The position numbers were made by a program, and so were the translations under genes. This document shows positions 1-6,803 of a stretch of DNA of 11,139 nucleotides, in pieces (position 1 is the first letter of the stretch; each line of letters opens with the position of its first letter). The stretch spans positions 1-11,139 of the forward strand of contig JBOHUC010000143.1 of NCBI GenBank assembly GCA_050733935.1. The letters run 5' to 3'. Below the pieces are notes generated by a model. It did not search any database, had not been told where the DNA came from, and saw nothing but the letters and a program-made list of their open reading frames with translations. This DNA comes from JBOHUC01 sp050733935 (lineage in GTDB: Bacteria > Eisenbacteria > RBG-16-71-46 > DASYSL01).

Positions 1-1152
1 GGCCGCGGCGCCGCGCGCCAGGTAATCGATTCGTCCGCCGCTCCGGACGCGCAGCCGTTCGAGAGCGCGGTCGCGGGTGTAGACCTCGAGCGAGTCCCCG
101 GTCACCGAGACCTCGTCGTTCCACGCACGCGGCGAATCGAGGAGGAGGCCGCGCTGTGCGTTGTCGTCGAAGAATGCGCGGCCGGCCTCGGCGCGCAGGC
201 TGTCGCGCTCGATACGGACGTGGCCGAGCGCGCTCGCAAGGCGATCCTTCGTGAACACGGTGATCGTGTCGCCCTCGAGAGTCGTCGCGCCCTTTCCCTC
301 GGTCGGATCCTGGACGAGACGCGGACTGTTCGTCGCCCGCGCCATCTCGCGCCTCCGGTCGTAGTCGACCGCGCCGGCCGTGAGCGTCAACGCCTCCGCC
401 GAATCGCGCGCGGTGACGTTGCCGCGCGCCTGCGCGATCTCGTCGTCGCGCAGATAGGTGAGCCGGTCCGCGCGCATCGTCCGGCTGCCCTCGCGGCCGC
501 GCACGCGGCTCCAGAGTTCGGCGCGCCCGGTGGTCTGATCGTAGGAGCCGAAGTCGCCGTTCAGAATGAGATCGCCGTCGCGCACGACGACGTCCCCTGA
601 GAGCGAGAGGAAGTCGGTGGCCTCGTTGTACACGGCTTCGCGGGAGGTGATCGTGGTCTTCCCGTCGATGGCGGTCACGCCACCCGTGAGATAGATCGCC
701 CCTTCCTTCTTGACGTAGCGACCCAGCTGACTCTTCACGACCGTCCCTTCGCGCGACAGCGTGACGTTTCCAATGAGAGAGATCGTCTCCCCTTCGGTCG
801 CGCTACGCCCGCCTTCGAGCCGGTCGGCGACCACGTTGTACGGGCCGCCGCGGCGGCTCCTCGTGCGGAGGGGTGGTGGCGGCGCCCCTTCGGGCGGCGG
901 GCCGAAGATGGGTGCCGAGCGCGCGGGCGGGGCCGGGGGGGCGGCGGTCGAATCGGCATGCGTCGTGTCGGCTCGAGCACGGGCCGAGTCCGCGCGCACC
1001 GAGTCCGCGCGCATCGAATCCGCCCGGGTCGAAGGTGCAGGGAGTGAATCGGCCGGCGGGGCCTGTGCGAACGCCCGCGCATCGACTCCAGCGGAACACG
1101 CAACGAACACTGCGAGGGCGGCGAGCGACGCGTACCGGCGGCTCACAGCCAT
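1..1152 (-). CDS. OstA/LptA-like LPS export protein, C-terminus missing (cut by window edge)
   Basis: The frame is open from an ATG at 1152 to the first base of the window: 384 codons without a stop, with the 3' end outside. The ATG lies inside the last codons of folC (10-base overlap), and GAGGA lies about 9 bases upstream. Residues 1-30 form a signal peptide (RRY, then a hydrophobic stretch, AFA before Q30); VFVAC ending at C19 could alternatively be a weak lipobox. Residues 31-104 are Pro/Ala-rich low complexity with repeated RADS units. From about 105 on there are repeated short beta segments typical of OstA/LptA jelly-roll proteins: YNVVADRLEGG, then strands such as ISLIGNVTLSREG, AIYLTGGVTAIDGKTTITS and LSLSGDVVVRDGDLILNG. 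In this family the protein binds LPS in the periplasm and passes it towards LptD at the outer membrane. Whether it is a stand-alone LptA-like protein or the N-terminal part of a longer OstA/LptD-type protein cannot be decided here. Confidence 0.8.
   Translation of the reverse strand, partial: MAVSRRYASLAALAVFVACSAGVDARAFAQAPPADSLPAPSTRADSMRADSVRADSARARADTTHADSTAAPPAPPARSAPIFGPPPEGAPPPPLRTRSRRGGPYNVVADRLEGGRSATEGETISLIGNVTLSREGTVVKSQLGRYVKKEGAIYLTGGVTAIDGKTTITSREAVYNEATDFLSLSGDVVVRDGDLILNGDFGSYDQTTGRAELWSRVRGREGSRTMRADRLTYLRDDEIAQARGNVTARDSAEALTLTAGAVDYDRRREMARATNSPRLVQDPTEGKGATTLEGDTITVFTKDRLASALGHVRIERDSLRAEAGRAFFDDNAQRGLLLDSPRAWNDEVSVTGDSLEVYTRDRALERLRVRSGGRIDYLARGAAA
986..1030. repeat. 15-bp tandem repeat, three copies, inside the LptA-like gene
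   Basis: On the plus strand three consecutive 15-base units start at 986, 1001 and 1016. The first two, GAGTCCGCGCGCACC and GAGTCCGCGCGCATC, differ at one position and the third has diverged further. In the coding frame (minus strand) each unit encodes a five-residue RADSx-type repeat. It lies in the low-complexity stretch just after the signal peptide, so it probably forms a flexible, length-variable spacer in the exported protein. Confidence 0.75.
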
Positions 1153-2480
1153 TCGATCACGTCCTCGCCGACGGCGGCCATCGCCTCCCCCACGACGAAC
1201 AACGACCCGGTCGCGAACACGAGCTCGCCCGGCTCGAGCGCCGCGAGCGCAGCACGCACACCCGCTTCGACCGAAGCGCTCTCGACGACGGTCATCCCCG
1301 GCCCCCAAGCGGAACGCACGTGCTCTGCGACATCGCCGGCCGTGCGGGCGCGGGGCGACTCCGCCGCGACGGCATGGACGCGCCGCCACGGTCCGGCCAT
1401 CGCCGAAAGATACGCCGCCGGATCCTTGTCGGAGGCGAGCCCGAGCACGAGCACGCCCTTCGCGTCGTCGAGCACGTCCCGCCAGGCGGCGCGCGCCGCC
1501 CGCGCACCGTGTTCGTTGTGCGCGCCGTCCCAGAAGAGACGCGGCTCGCGCGACGACGCCTCGAAGCGCCCGGGCCAGCGCGTGCGCTCGAGACCTTCGA
1601 GGAGCGCCTGGGCCCCGTTCCCGGGGCGTCCGAACGACGAGCTCTCCGCGAGTGCCGAAAACGCCGCCGCCGCCGTTGCCGCGTTTGCGACCTGATGGCG
1701 GCCGAGGAGCCCGAGCCGCACGCGGTGCTCCCCCCACGGGCGCACGTCGAGCGTGACGTCGGTTCCCGTGCGATCGAGCGCATGCACGCGCACGATGCGC
1801 ACGCGATCCCCGACCTGAGTGAGCGGAGCGCCGACCGTGTGCGCGCGCTCGACGAGCACGGACATCGCGACGGGCTCCTGGTCCGAGGTGAGCGCGGGCA
1901 CGCCGGGCTTGAGAATCCCCGCCTTCTCGCCCGCGATCGCCTCGAGGGTCGGGCCCAGCATGTCCATGTGATCGAGACCGATCGGAGTGAGGACACACAT
2001 CGCAGGCTCGACCACGTTGGTCGAATCGAGCCTCCCCCCGAGGCCCGTCTCGAGCACCGCGACGTCGACCTCGGAAGCCGCAAAGTGCGCCGCGCCGAGC
2101 GCGAACGTGACCTCGAAGAACGTGCGTCCCGTCGCGACCGCGAGCGATTCGACGCGCGCCAGGTGCCGCTCGACGTCCTCGCGGCCCATGGCCGCACCGC
2201 CGACGCGGATGCGCTCCCGAAAATCGAGCAAATGGGGCGAGGTGAAGAGACCCGTTCGAAACCCGGCGGCGCGCAGGCAGCGCTCGAGCAAAGCACTCGT
2301 CGACCCCTTGCCGTTCGTGCCCGCAATGTGGACCGACGGGAACACGCGCTCGGGATGTCCGAGCGCTTCGAGCAGGAGGCGCGTGCCTTCGAGACCGAGC
2401 GCGCCCTTGCCGCGCTCGAGCCCGTACAGCCGTTCGATCGCCATCCGGTACGGATCGGGCTGCGCGGCCCCAGGGCGCAT
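1143..2480 (-). CDS. folC: Bifunctional folylpolyglutamate synthase / dihydrofolate synthase
   Basis: The 445-residue protein has the usual FolC length. FolC-type Mur ligases add glutamate to dihydropteroate or reduced folates in the cytoplasm, using ATP. Motifs in order: P-loop GTNGKGS (54-60), TSPHL (80-84) followed by FRERIR, LETGLGGRLDSTNV (143-156), GLDH with MLG (168-175), GEKAGILKPG (184-193) whose K186 corresponds to the usually carbamylated lysine, LGRHQVANA (259-267), and DGAHN (318-322) in the C-terminal domain. Start: ATG at 2480, 17 bases after the accD stop; no clear Shine-Dalgarno is visible, and a second in-frame ATG at 2444 (MAIERLYGLE) is possible but would trim the N-terminus close to the conserved core. 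It directly follows accD, an order also known from E. coli, and its 3' end overlaps the LptA-like gene. Whether both activities are present cannot be told from sequence alone; a separate dihydrofolate synthase was not seen. Confidence 0.96.
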   Translation of the reverse strand: MRPGAAQPDPYRMAIERLYGLERGKGALGLEGTRLLLEALGHPERVFPSVHIAGTNGKGSTSALLERCLRAAGFRTGLFTSPHLLDFRERIRVGGAAMGREDVERHLARVESLAVATGRTFFEVTFALGAAHFAASEVDVAVLETGLGGRLDSTNVVEPAMCVLTPIGLDHMDMLGPTLEAIAGEKAGILKPGVPALTSDQEPVAMSVLVERAHTVGAPLTQVGDRVRIVRVHALDRTGTDVTLDVRPWGEHRVRLGLLGRHQVANAATAAAAFSALAESSSFGRPGNGAQALLEGLERTRWPGRFEASSREPRLFWDGAHNEHGARAARAAWRDVLDDAKGVLVLGLASDKDPAAYLSAMAGPWRRVHAVAAESPRARTAGDVAEHVRSAWGPGMTVVESASVEAGVRAALAALEPGELVFATGSLFVVGEAMAAVGEDVIEWL

Positions 2481-2497
2481 GCGGGGGGCGGCGGAGA

Positions 2498-3388
2498 TCA
2501 GGGGCGGTAGACGGCGTCCGCCGGCGCGGCTTTGAAGCCGTCCGTGGACTGCCAGAGGAACCCGAGAATGCGTGCGACGTGGGCGCGCATGTCCTTGCGA
2601 TGGACAACCAGATCCACCATGCCGTGATCGAGCACGAAGTCCGAACGCTGGAATCCGGGAGGGAGCTCCTCGCCAATCGTGTCCTGAATGACCCGCGGTC
2701 CGGCAAAGCCGATGAGCGCACCCGGCTCCGCGAGGATGACGTCGCCGAGCGACGCGTAGGAGGCCATGACGCCGGCGGTCGAGGGATCGGTGAGGATCGA
2801 GACGAACGGAAGGCGCGCTTCCTTGAGCGTGGCGAGAAGGGCCGACGTCTTCGCCATTTGCATGAGCGAGAGAATGCCCTCCTGCATGCGCGCGCCACCC
2901 GAGGCCGTCACGATGACGAGCGCCCGGCGCTCGGCGAGCGCGAGCTCGATCGTGCGCGCGACCTTCTCCCCCACGACCGAGCCCATCGAGCCCGCCATGA
3001 AGAAAAAATCCATGACGGCAAGGGCCACGGGAACGGTCTCGATGGCCGCGCGGCCGGTGCGAACGGCGTCGTTCAAGCCCGTCGCGTTCCGTGCGAGCTG
3101 GTAACGCTCCGGGTAGCGCATGCGGGCGTCGCGGAACTCGAGCGGATCGAGCGCCTCGAGATCCGTGAACTCCTCCTGGAACGTTTCGGGATCGACGAGG
3201 AGGGCGACGTAATCCTTGGACGCGATGCGGAAGTGATGCCCGCAGCGCGGGCAGGTCCAGAGCGCCGCCTCGAGCTCGGGCTGGTAGAGAATCTCCCCGC
3301 AGCCCTCGCACTTCGTGAACAGGCCCTCCGGCACCTCCTTCTTGTCCTGCGTCGTGATGCCGGTCTTCTTCTTCTTGAGCCAGGACAT
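2498..3388 (-). CDS. accD: Acetyl-CoA carboxylase carboxyltransferase subunit beta
   Basis: The 296-residue protein has the normal length for bacterial AccD. With AccA it forms the carboxyltransferase that moves the carboxyl group from biotin-BCCP to acetyl-CoA, giving malonyl-CoA for fatty acid synthesis. The N-terminus starts MSWLKKKK and carries the family's C4 zinc ribbon: C27, C30, C46 and C49. The crotonase-like core shows FMAGSMGSVVGEK (130-142) and SGGARMQEGILSLMQMAKTSA (163-183), the oxyanion/CoA region of the family, then DPSTAGVMASYASLGD (201-216), where many homologues have DPTTGGVTASFA. Start: ATG at 3388, chosen because MSW-basic is the typical AccD start; the frame is open further upstream but that part overlaps tsaB-rimI. 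No strong ribosome site is visible in the 20-base gap after the tsaB-rimI stop, so translation may depend on coupling. accA is not in the window. Confidence 0.97.
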   Translation of the reverse strand: MSWLKKKKTGITTQDKKEVPEGLFTKCEGCGEILYQPELEAALWTCPRCGHHFRIASKDYVALLVDPETFQEEFTDLEALDPLEFRDARMRYPERYQLARNATGLNDAVRTGRAAIETVPVALAVMDFFFMAGSMGSVVGEKVARTIELALAERRALVIVTASGGARMQEGILSLMQMAKTSALLATLKEARLPFVSILTDPSTAGVMASYASLGDVILAEPGALIGFAGPRVIQDTIGEELPPGFQRSDFVLDHGMVDLVVHRKDMRAHVARILGFLWQSTDGFKAAPADAVYRP

Positions 3389-3408
3389 CGCCGTGGGGCC
3401 CCCCGGGG

Positions 3409-4683
3409 TCAGGACGGGTCGCGCATCATGATGAGCGCGTCCTCGCCCGTGTCCTGATAGTAGCCGTGGCGCAGGGCGACGGCGCGGAAGCCGTTCCGCC
3501 GGTAGAGCTCCTGGGCCGCGAAGTTCGACGAGCGCACCTCGAGCGTGATGCGCACCGGATCGCCGCTTCGGGCCTGTTCGAGAAGCCAGTCGAGGAGGTA
3601 CTGCCCGATGCCGCGACGCTGATGCTCGGGGGCGACGGCGAAGTTTCCGAGGTGGATTTCGTCGTCCAGTCGCCACGCGAGCAGATACGCCGCGAGCTTA
3701 CCACGGTGGCGCACGACCGCCGTGACGGACTGCGGCACGCGCATCTCCTCGAGGAAGAACTGCCGCGGCCACGGGTCGGTGAACACGGTGTTCTCGATCA
3801 CGAGCACTTCGTCGAGATCCGACTCTTCGAGCTTTGCGATCGAGAGCTCGGCCCACACCGGGCGTGCGGAGGCGGCGTTCTCGACCGCCTGCGGCGCGCG
3901 CACGTAGAGCGGGCGGAGCGTCGAGGACGGAGCGGCGGTGCGGACGCCGGCTCCCGCGGCGCCTGTCGCGGTCTCGTTCGCGTTGCGCGCGGGCCTGCGT
4001 CCGGGGGCCTGCGTTCGCGCCGGAGTCTCGGCCGCCCCGCGCGCGAGATCGACCGCACCGGCGTGCGCCACCGCGGCGACCGTGGGCCCTTCGGCCCCCT
4101 CGAGCGGCTCGGTGGAGCCGGGATGACGCGCTTCGAGCGAAGCGCGCTCGCGCGCCGCCCCGGGACCGACGAACAGGAGCGTCGTTCCGCGCGGGCAAAG
4201 GGCGAGCGCTTCCTCGAACGTGGACCCGAGATCCTCGACCGTTCCAACGGCGGGACCGCGCAGGAGCGAAAGATCACCGCGCGGATCGCCGCGGTAGAAA
4301 CCCGCGTAGACCTGCGTCCGGCCGGCGACGAGAAGCGGCACCACGAGCCGCCGCGGATGCTTCCGGCCTGCGAGGAGGGCGGCGAACGCGGTCACGCCCG
4401 CGATCGGGGTTCCGAACGGGTGCGCGAGCCCGCGAGCGGTTGCAAGTCCGACGCGAAGGGCCGTGAACGATCCCGGGCCGACGTCGATCGCGATCCCCGA
4501 GAGATCGCGCGCACGCCGGCCGGCTGCGGCGAGCGTCTCCTCGATGAGGGCGAGCAGGTGGCGCGCGTGCTCGTGATCGGAAACGCGCGAACGCTCGTGC
4601 GTGAGCGCCCCCGCGGCATCAAAGAGCCCGACCGCGATGCGCGAGCCCGAGCACTCGATCGCAAGTCCCGCGAAGTCCGTCAT
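3409..4683 (-). CDS. tsaB-rimI: TsaB-RimI fusion: t6A biosynthesis subunit joined to ribosomal-protein N-acetyltransferase
   Basis: One uninterrupted frame of 424 residues holds two enzymes. Residues 1-210 are TsaB (ASKHA fold): start MTDFAGLAIECS, then IDVGPGSFTALRVGLATARGLA (67-88). TsaB is the non-catalytic partner of TsaD in making N6-threonylcarbamoyl-A37 in tRNA. The typical TsaB tail, here RPLYVR (257-262), is separated from the core by an Ala/Arg-rich insert at about 215-253. Residues 277-424 are a GNAT domain matching RimI: LSIAKLEESDLDEVLVIE, LGNFAVAPEHQRRGIG with the acetyl-CoA loop Q355-G360, E382 in LEVRSSN, and Y394 in ELYRRNGF, at the positions of the RimI catalytic Glu and Tyr. 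RimI acetylates the N-terminal alanine of ribosomal protein S18. The ATG overlaps the tsaE stop as ATGA, with GGGGA a few bases upstream. The gene pair tsaB and rimI is commonly adjacent and fusions are known in other bacteria; sequence error is unlikely, because both parts lie in one frame. Confidence 0.94.
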   Translation of the reverse strand: MTDFAGLAIECSGSRIAVGLFDAAGALTHERSRVSDHEHARHLLALIEETLAAAGRRARDLSGIAIDVGPGSFTALRVGLATARGLAHPFGTPIAGVTAFAALLAGRKHPRRLVVPLLVAGRTQVYAGFYRGDPRGDLSLLRGPAVGTVEDLGSTFEEALALCPRGTTLLFVGPGAARERASLEARHPGSTEPLEGAEGPTVAAVAHAGAVDLARGAAETPARTQAPGRRPARNANETATGAAGAGVRTAAPSSTLRPLYVRAPQAVENAASARPVWAELSIAKLEESDLDEVLVIENTVFTDPWPRQFFLEEMRVPQSVTAVVRHRGKLAAYLLAWRLDDEIHLGNFAVAPEHQRRGIGQYLLDWLLEQARSGDPVRITLEVRSSNFAAQELYRRNGFRAVALRHGYYQDTGEDALIMMRDPS

Positions 4684-5210
4684 GAAGGATCCCCGGAGTG
4701 TTCCTCAGCGAGCGCGCGGACGAGCTCCATGCCGCGCGGGCCCCGCCCCTCGAAGCGCAGCGTGCGCTCGTCGTCCCCGCGTCCCGGCCACGGTCCCTCG
4801 ATGTCCACGCGCACGTGATCCGGGAGCGAGTCCACGAGACGCGCGCCCCACTCGACCGCGACCGCGGCACGCTCCGAGAGATCGTCGAGCCCGAGGTCGC
4901 TCAAATCGCGGCCTTCCGGAATGCGATAGAGATCGAGATGCGCGAGCCCGGGCCGCCCTGAGCGCGCTGCCGCGCGATATTCGTGGACGAGCGTGAACGT
5001 GGGCGATTTGACGGCCGCGGAGAGTCCCATGCCGCGCGCGAGCCCCTGCACGAACACGGTCTTCCCGGCGCCGAGTCCGCCCTCGAGCAGGACGACGTCG
5101 CCGGCTTCGAGACGCGCGCCGAGACGCGCAGCCATCGCCCGCGTCTCGTCGGGACCGTGCGAGGTGCGCTCGAGCGTTTCCGTCGCACGAGACGCTTCCG
5201 CGCGGCTCAC
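4680..5210 (-). CDS. tsaE: tRNA threonylcarbamoyladenosine biosynthesis ATPase TsaE
   Basis: The 176-residue protein is of normal TsaE/YjeE length. TsaE is a small P-loop ATPase that binds the TsaB-TsaD complex and drives turnover in t6A37 formation. Seen: Walker A GGLGAGKT (44-51), the characteristic VKSPTFTLVHEY switch, HLDLYRI following it, and AVEWGARL, all hallmark TsaE segments. Start: GTG at 5210, whose GTGA overlaps the TGA of the PorX-like gene; a much longer open frame continues upstream but is only the shadow of that gene. The 4-base overlaps at both ends (GTGA here, ATGA into tsaB-rimI) indicate translational coupling. TsaD and TsaC are not in the window. Confidence 0.95.
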   Translation of the reverse strand: MSRAEASRATETLERTSHGPDETRAMAARLGARLEAGDVVLLEGGLGAGKTVFVQGLARGMGLSAAVKSPTFTLVHEYRAAARSGRPGLAHLDLYRIPEGRDLSDLGLDDLSERAAVAVEWGARLVDSLPDHVRVDIEGPWPGRGDDERTLRFEGRGPRGMELVRALAEEHSGDPS

Positions 5211-6787
5211 GCGCGTTCCCGGGGCGTAAGGGTCGCGCACGGCAGGACCATCTCCTCGAGCGACACGCCGCCGTGCTGGAACGTGCCCCAGAACTGGCGC
5301 TCGTACTCGTGGAAGCGCGTCGGATACACGAAGTAGTAGTCCTCGCGCGCGAGCAGGTAGTTCTTGTTGAGCCCGGTCGGCAGGCGGTAGTCGGACGGGT
5401 TCTTCACGTTGATGGCCTGCTTCTGGTCGCACACGAGATTCGTGCCGTACTTGTAGCGCAGGTTGGTCGACGTCTCGCGATTTCCGTACACGAGCGCCGC
5501 CCGCCGCCCGAGGATCGCGCCGTGATCGGTCGTGACGACGACCACGCCGTCTTGCTGCGCGAGCGAGCGCATGATCTCGTACAGTGGTGAGTGCACAAAC
5601 CACGCGCGCAGCACGGCCCGGAACGCCGTCTCGTCGGGAGCGAGCTCCTGCAACAGCTCCGACTCGGACCGGCCGTGCGCCATGATGTCGACGAAGTTGA
5701 ACACGAGCGAGACGAGGCCGAGCCCGGCGTAGCTGCTCACCTGGCGCCGCACGTTCTGGCTCTCCTCCGCCGTGTAGATCTTCACGTACTTCGCGGGTTT
5801 CACGGGCTTCGCCTTGAGCCGCTCGAGCTGGAGGTCGAGGAGCTGGCGCTCGTAACGGTTCTTGCTGCGCTCGTCCTTGGAATCCTCCGTCCAGTAATCG
5901 GGGTGCTTCTTGCCCAGGTCGTCGGGCCAGAGCCCAGAGAAGATCGCGTTCCGCGCGTACGGTGTGGCGGTCGGAAGGATCGAGTAGTAGTGCTCGGTCT
6001 CGATGTCGAAGAACGGCTCGAGGAGCGGCACGAGCGCAAACCACTGATCGAGCCTCAAACAGTCGATCACGATGAACGTCACCTTGCGTCCGGCTCGCAG
6101 GTGCGGCGCGACCGCGCGCTCCACCACGTCGAGCGAGAGCATCGGGCGCTTGTCCGCCGGTTGGCGGAGCCACGCCGGATACTGATCCTCGATGAAGCGG
6201 CCGAACTCGATGTTGAGTTCGCGTCGGCTGTCCGTGTGCGCCTGCTTCAAGCCCGGATCGGCGAGATGCTCGAGCTCGAGATCCCAGAGCGCGAGCCTTC
6301 GGTTCACGTCGAGCCAGTCGTTCGGACCGAGCCGCTTCGTGTCGAGCTCGGCGAGCCAGCGCACGTGTCCCACGTACTCGCGGGCCGCGCGGTCCTGCTG
6401 CAGCGTCTGCGACTCGAAGACCTTCTTGAGCGCAAGCCAGATCTGGGACGGATTGACGGGCTTGATGAGGTAGTCGGTGATGCGGCGCCCGAGCGCCTCG
6501 TCCATCAGCTCTTCCTGCTCGCTCTTCGTGATGAGAATGACCGGGAGCGTCGGGAACTTGTCCTTGATCGCAACGAGCGTCGCAAGCCCGCCCATGCCCG
6601 GCATCATTTCATCGAGCAGGACGACGTCGTACGGGCCCTCCTGCACCATTGAGAGTGCGTCCTCGCCGTTCGTCGTCGGCGTGACCGAGCAGCCCTTGCC
6701 CTCGAGATAGAGGATGTGGGGCTTGAGCAGGTCGATCTCGTCGTCAGCCCAGAGAATTCGCTTCCTGGTTTCCTCAGCTACGGGCAT
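5207..6787 (-). CDS. PorX-like response regulator with PglZ (alkaline-phosphatase-fold) output domain
   Basis: The 526-residue protein has the PorX architecture of Bacteroidota, where PorX controls type IX secretion genes and its PglZ domain is a zinc-dependent nucleotide phosphodiesterase. Receiver, about 9-125: acidic pair D15/D16, phospho-acceptor D59 in VVLLDEMMPGMGG, T87 and K109 in LIKP, so phosphorylation is expected. A helical connector runs about 126-215. PglZ domain, about 216-526: VIDCLRLDQW (D242), LPTATPYARNAIFSGLWP (T273 as likely nucleophile), NFVDIMAHGR (D367, H371), TTDHG (D421, H422) and FQHGG (H505); these match the metal-ligand and catalytic pattern of the family, so the enzyme looks intact. 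No DNA-binding domain is present. Start: ATG at 6787 with AAGGAG (6793-6798) 5 bases upstream; the frame stays open upstream but lacks homology there. The kinase gene two positions upstream is the likely partner. The stop overlaps the tsaE start. Whether it controls secretion in this organism is inference. Confidence 0.93.
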   Translation of the reverse strand: MPVAEETRKRILWADDEIDLLKPHILYLEGKGCSVTPTTNGEDALSMVQEGPYDVVLLDEMMPGMGGLATLVAIKDKFPTLPVILITKSEQEELMDEALGRRITDYLIKPVNPSQIWLALKKVFESQTLQQDRAAREYVGHVRWLAELDTKRLGPNDWLDVNRRLALWDLELEHLADPGLKQAHTDSRRELNIEFGRFIEDQYPAWLRQPADKRPMLSLDVVERAVAPHLRAGRKVTFIVIDCLRLDQWFALVPLLEPFFDIETEHYYSILPTATPYARNAIFSGLWPDDLGKKHPDYWTEDSKDERSKNRYERQLLDLQLERLKAKPVKPAKYVKIYTAEESQNVRRQVSSYAGLGLVSLVFNFVDIMAHGRSESELLQELAPDETAFRAVLRAWFVHSPLYEIMRSLAQQDGVVVVTTDHGAILGRRAALVYGNRETSTNLRYKYGTNLVCDQKQAINVKNPSDYRLPTGLNKNYLLAREDYYFVYPTRFHEYERQFWGTFQHGGVSLEEMVLPCATLTPRERA

Positions 6788-6791
6788 CGAT

Positions 6792-6798
6792 TCTCCTT
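6792..6798 (-). promoter_or_regulatory. Strong Shine-Dalgarno of the PorX-like gene
   Basis: Reading the minus strand, AAGGAGA is followed by ATCG and then ATG at 6787. It is the best ribosome-binding site in the window, lies in the 16-base gap after the preceding stop codon, and fixes the start of the PorX-like gene against the longer upstream open frame. Confidence 0.85.
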
Positions 6799-6803
6799 CG
6801 GTT

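Noticed and set aside
986..1030. Short tandem repeat as a CRISPR-like array
   Set aside because: Units are contiguous 15-mers without spacers and encode in-frame amino acid repeats.
873..2510. 545-residue open frame on the plus strand over folC and the LptA-like gene
   Set aside because: Arg/His/Pro-rich translation without family motifs; it is the antisense shadow of GC-rich coding DNA with recognisable genes on the minus strand.
1143..3311. 722-residue minus-strand frame suggesting a fusion upstream of folC
   Set aside because: The part before 2480 is accD read in the wrong frame; FolC homology begins near the ATG at 2480.
4680..6173. Long minus-strand frame that could be read as a TsaE with a 300-residue N-terminal extension
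   Set aside because: The extension overlaps the PorX-like gene in another frame and is Arg/Ala-rich noise; the GTG at 5210 overlapping the stop codon gives a TsaE of normal length.
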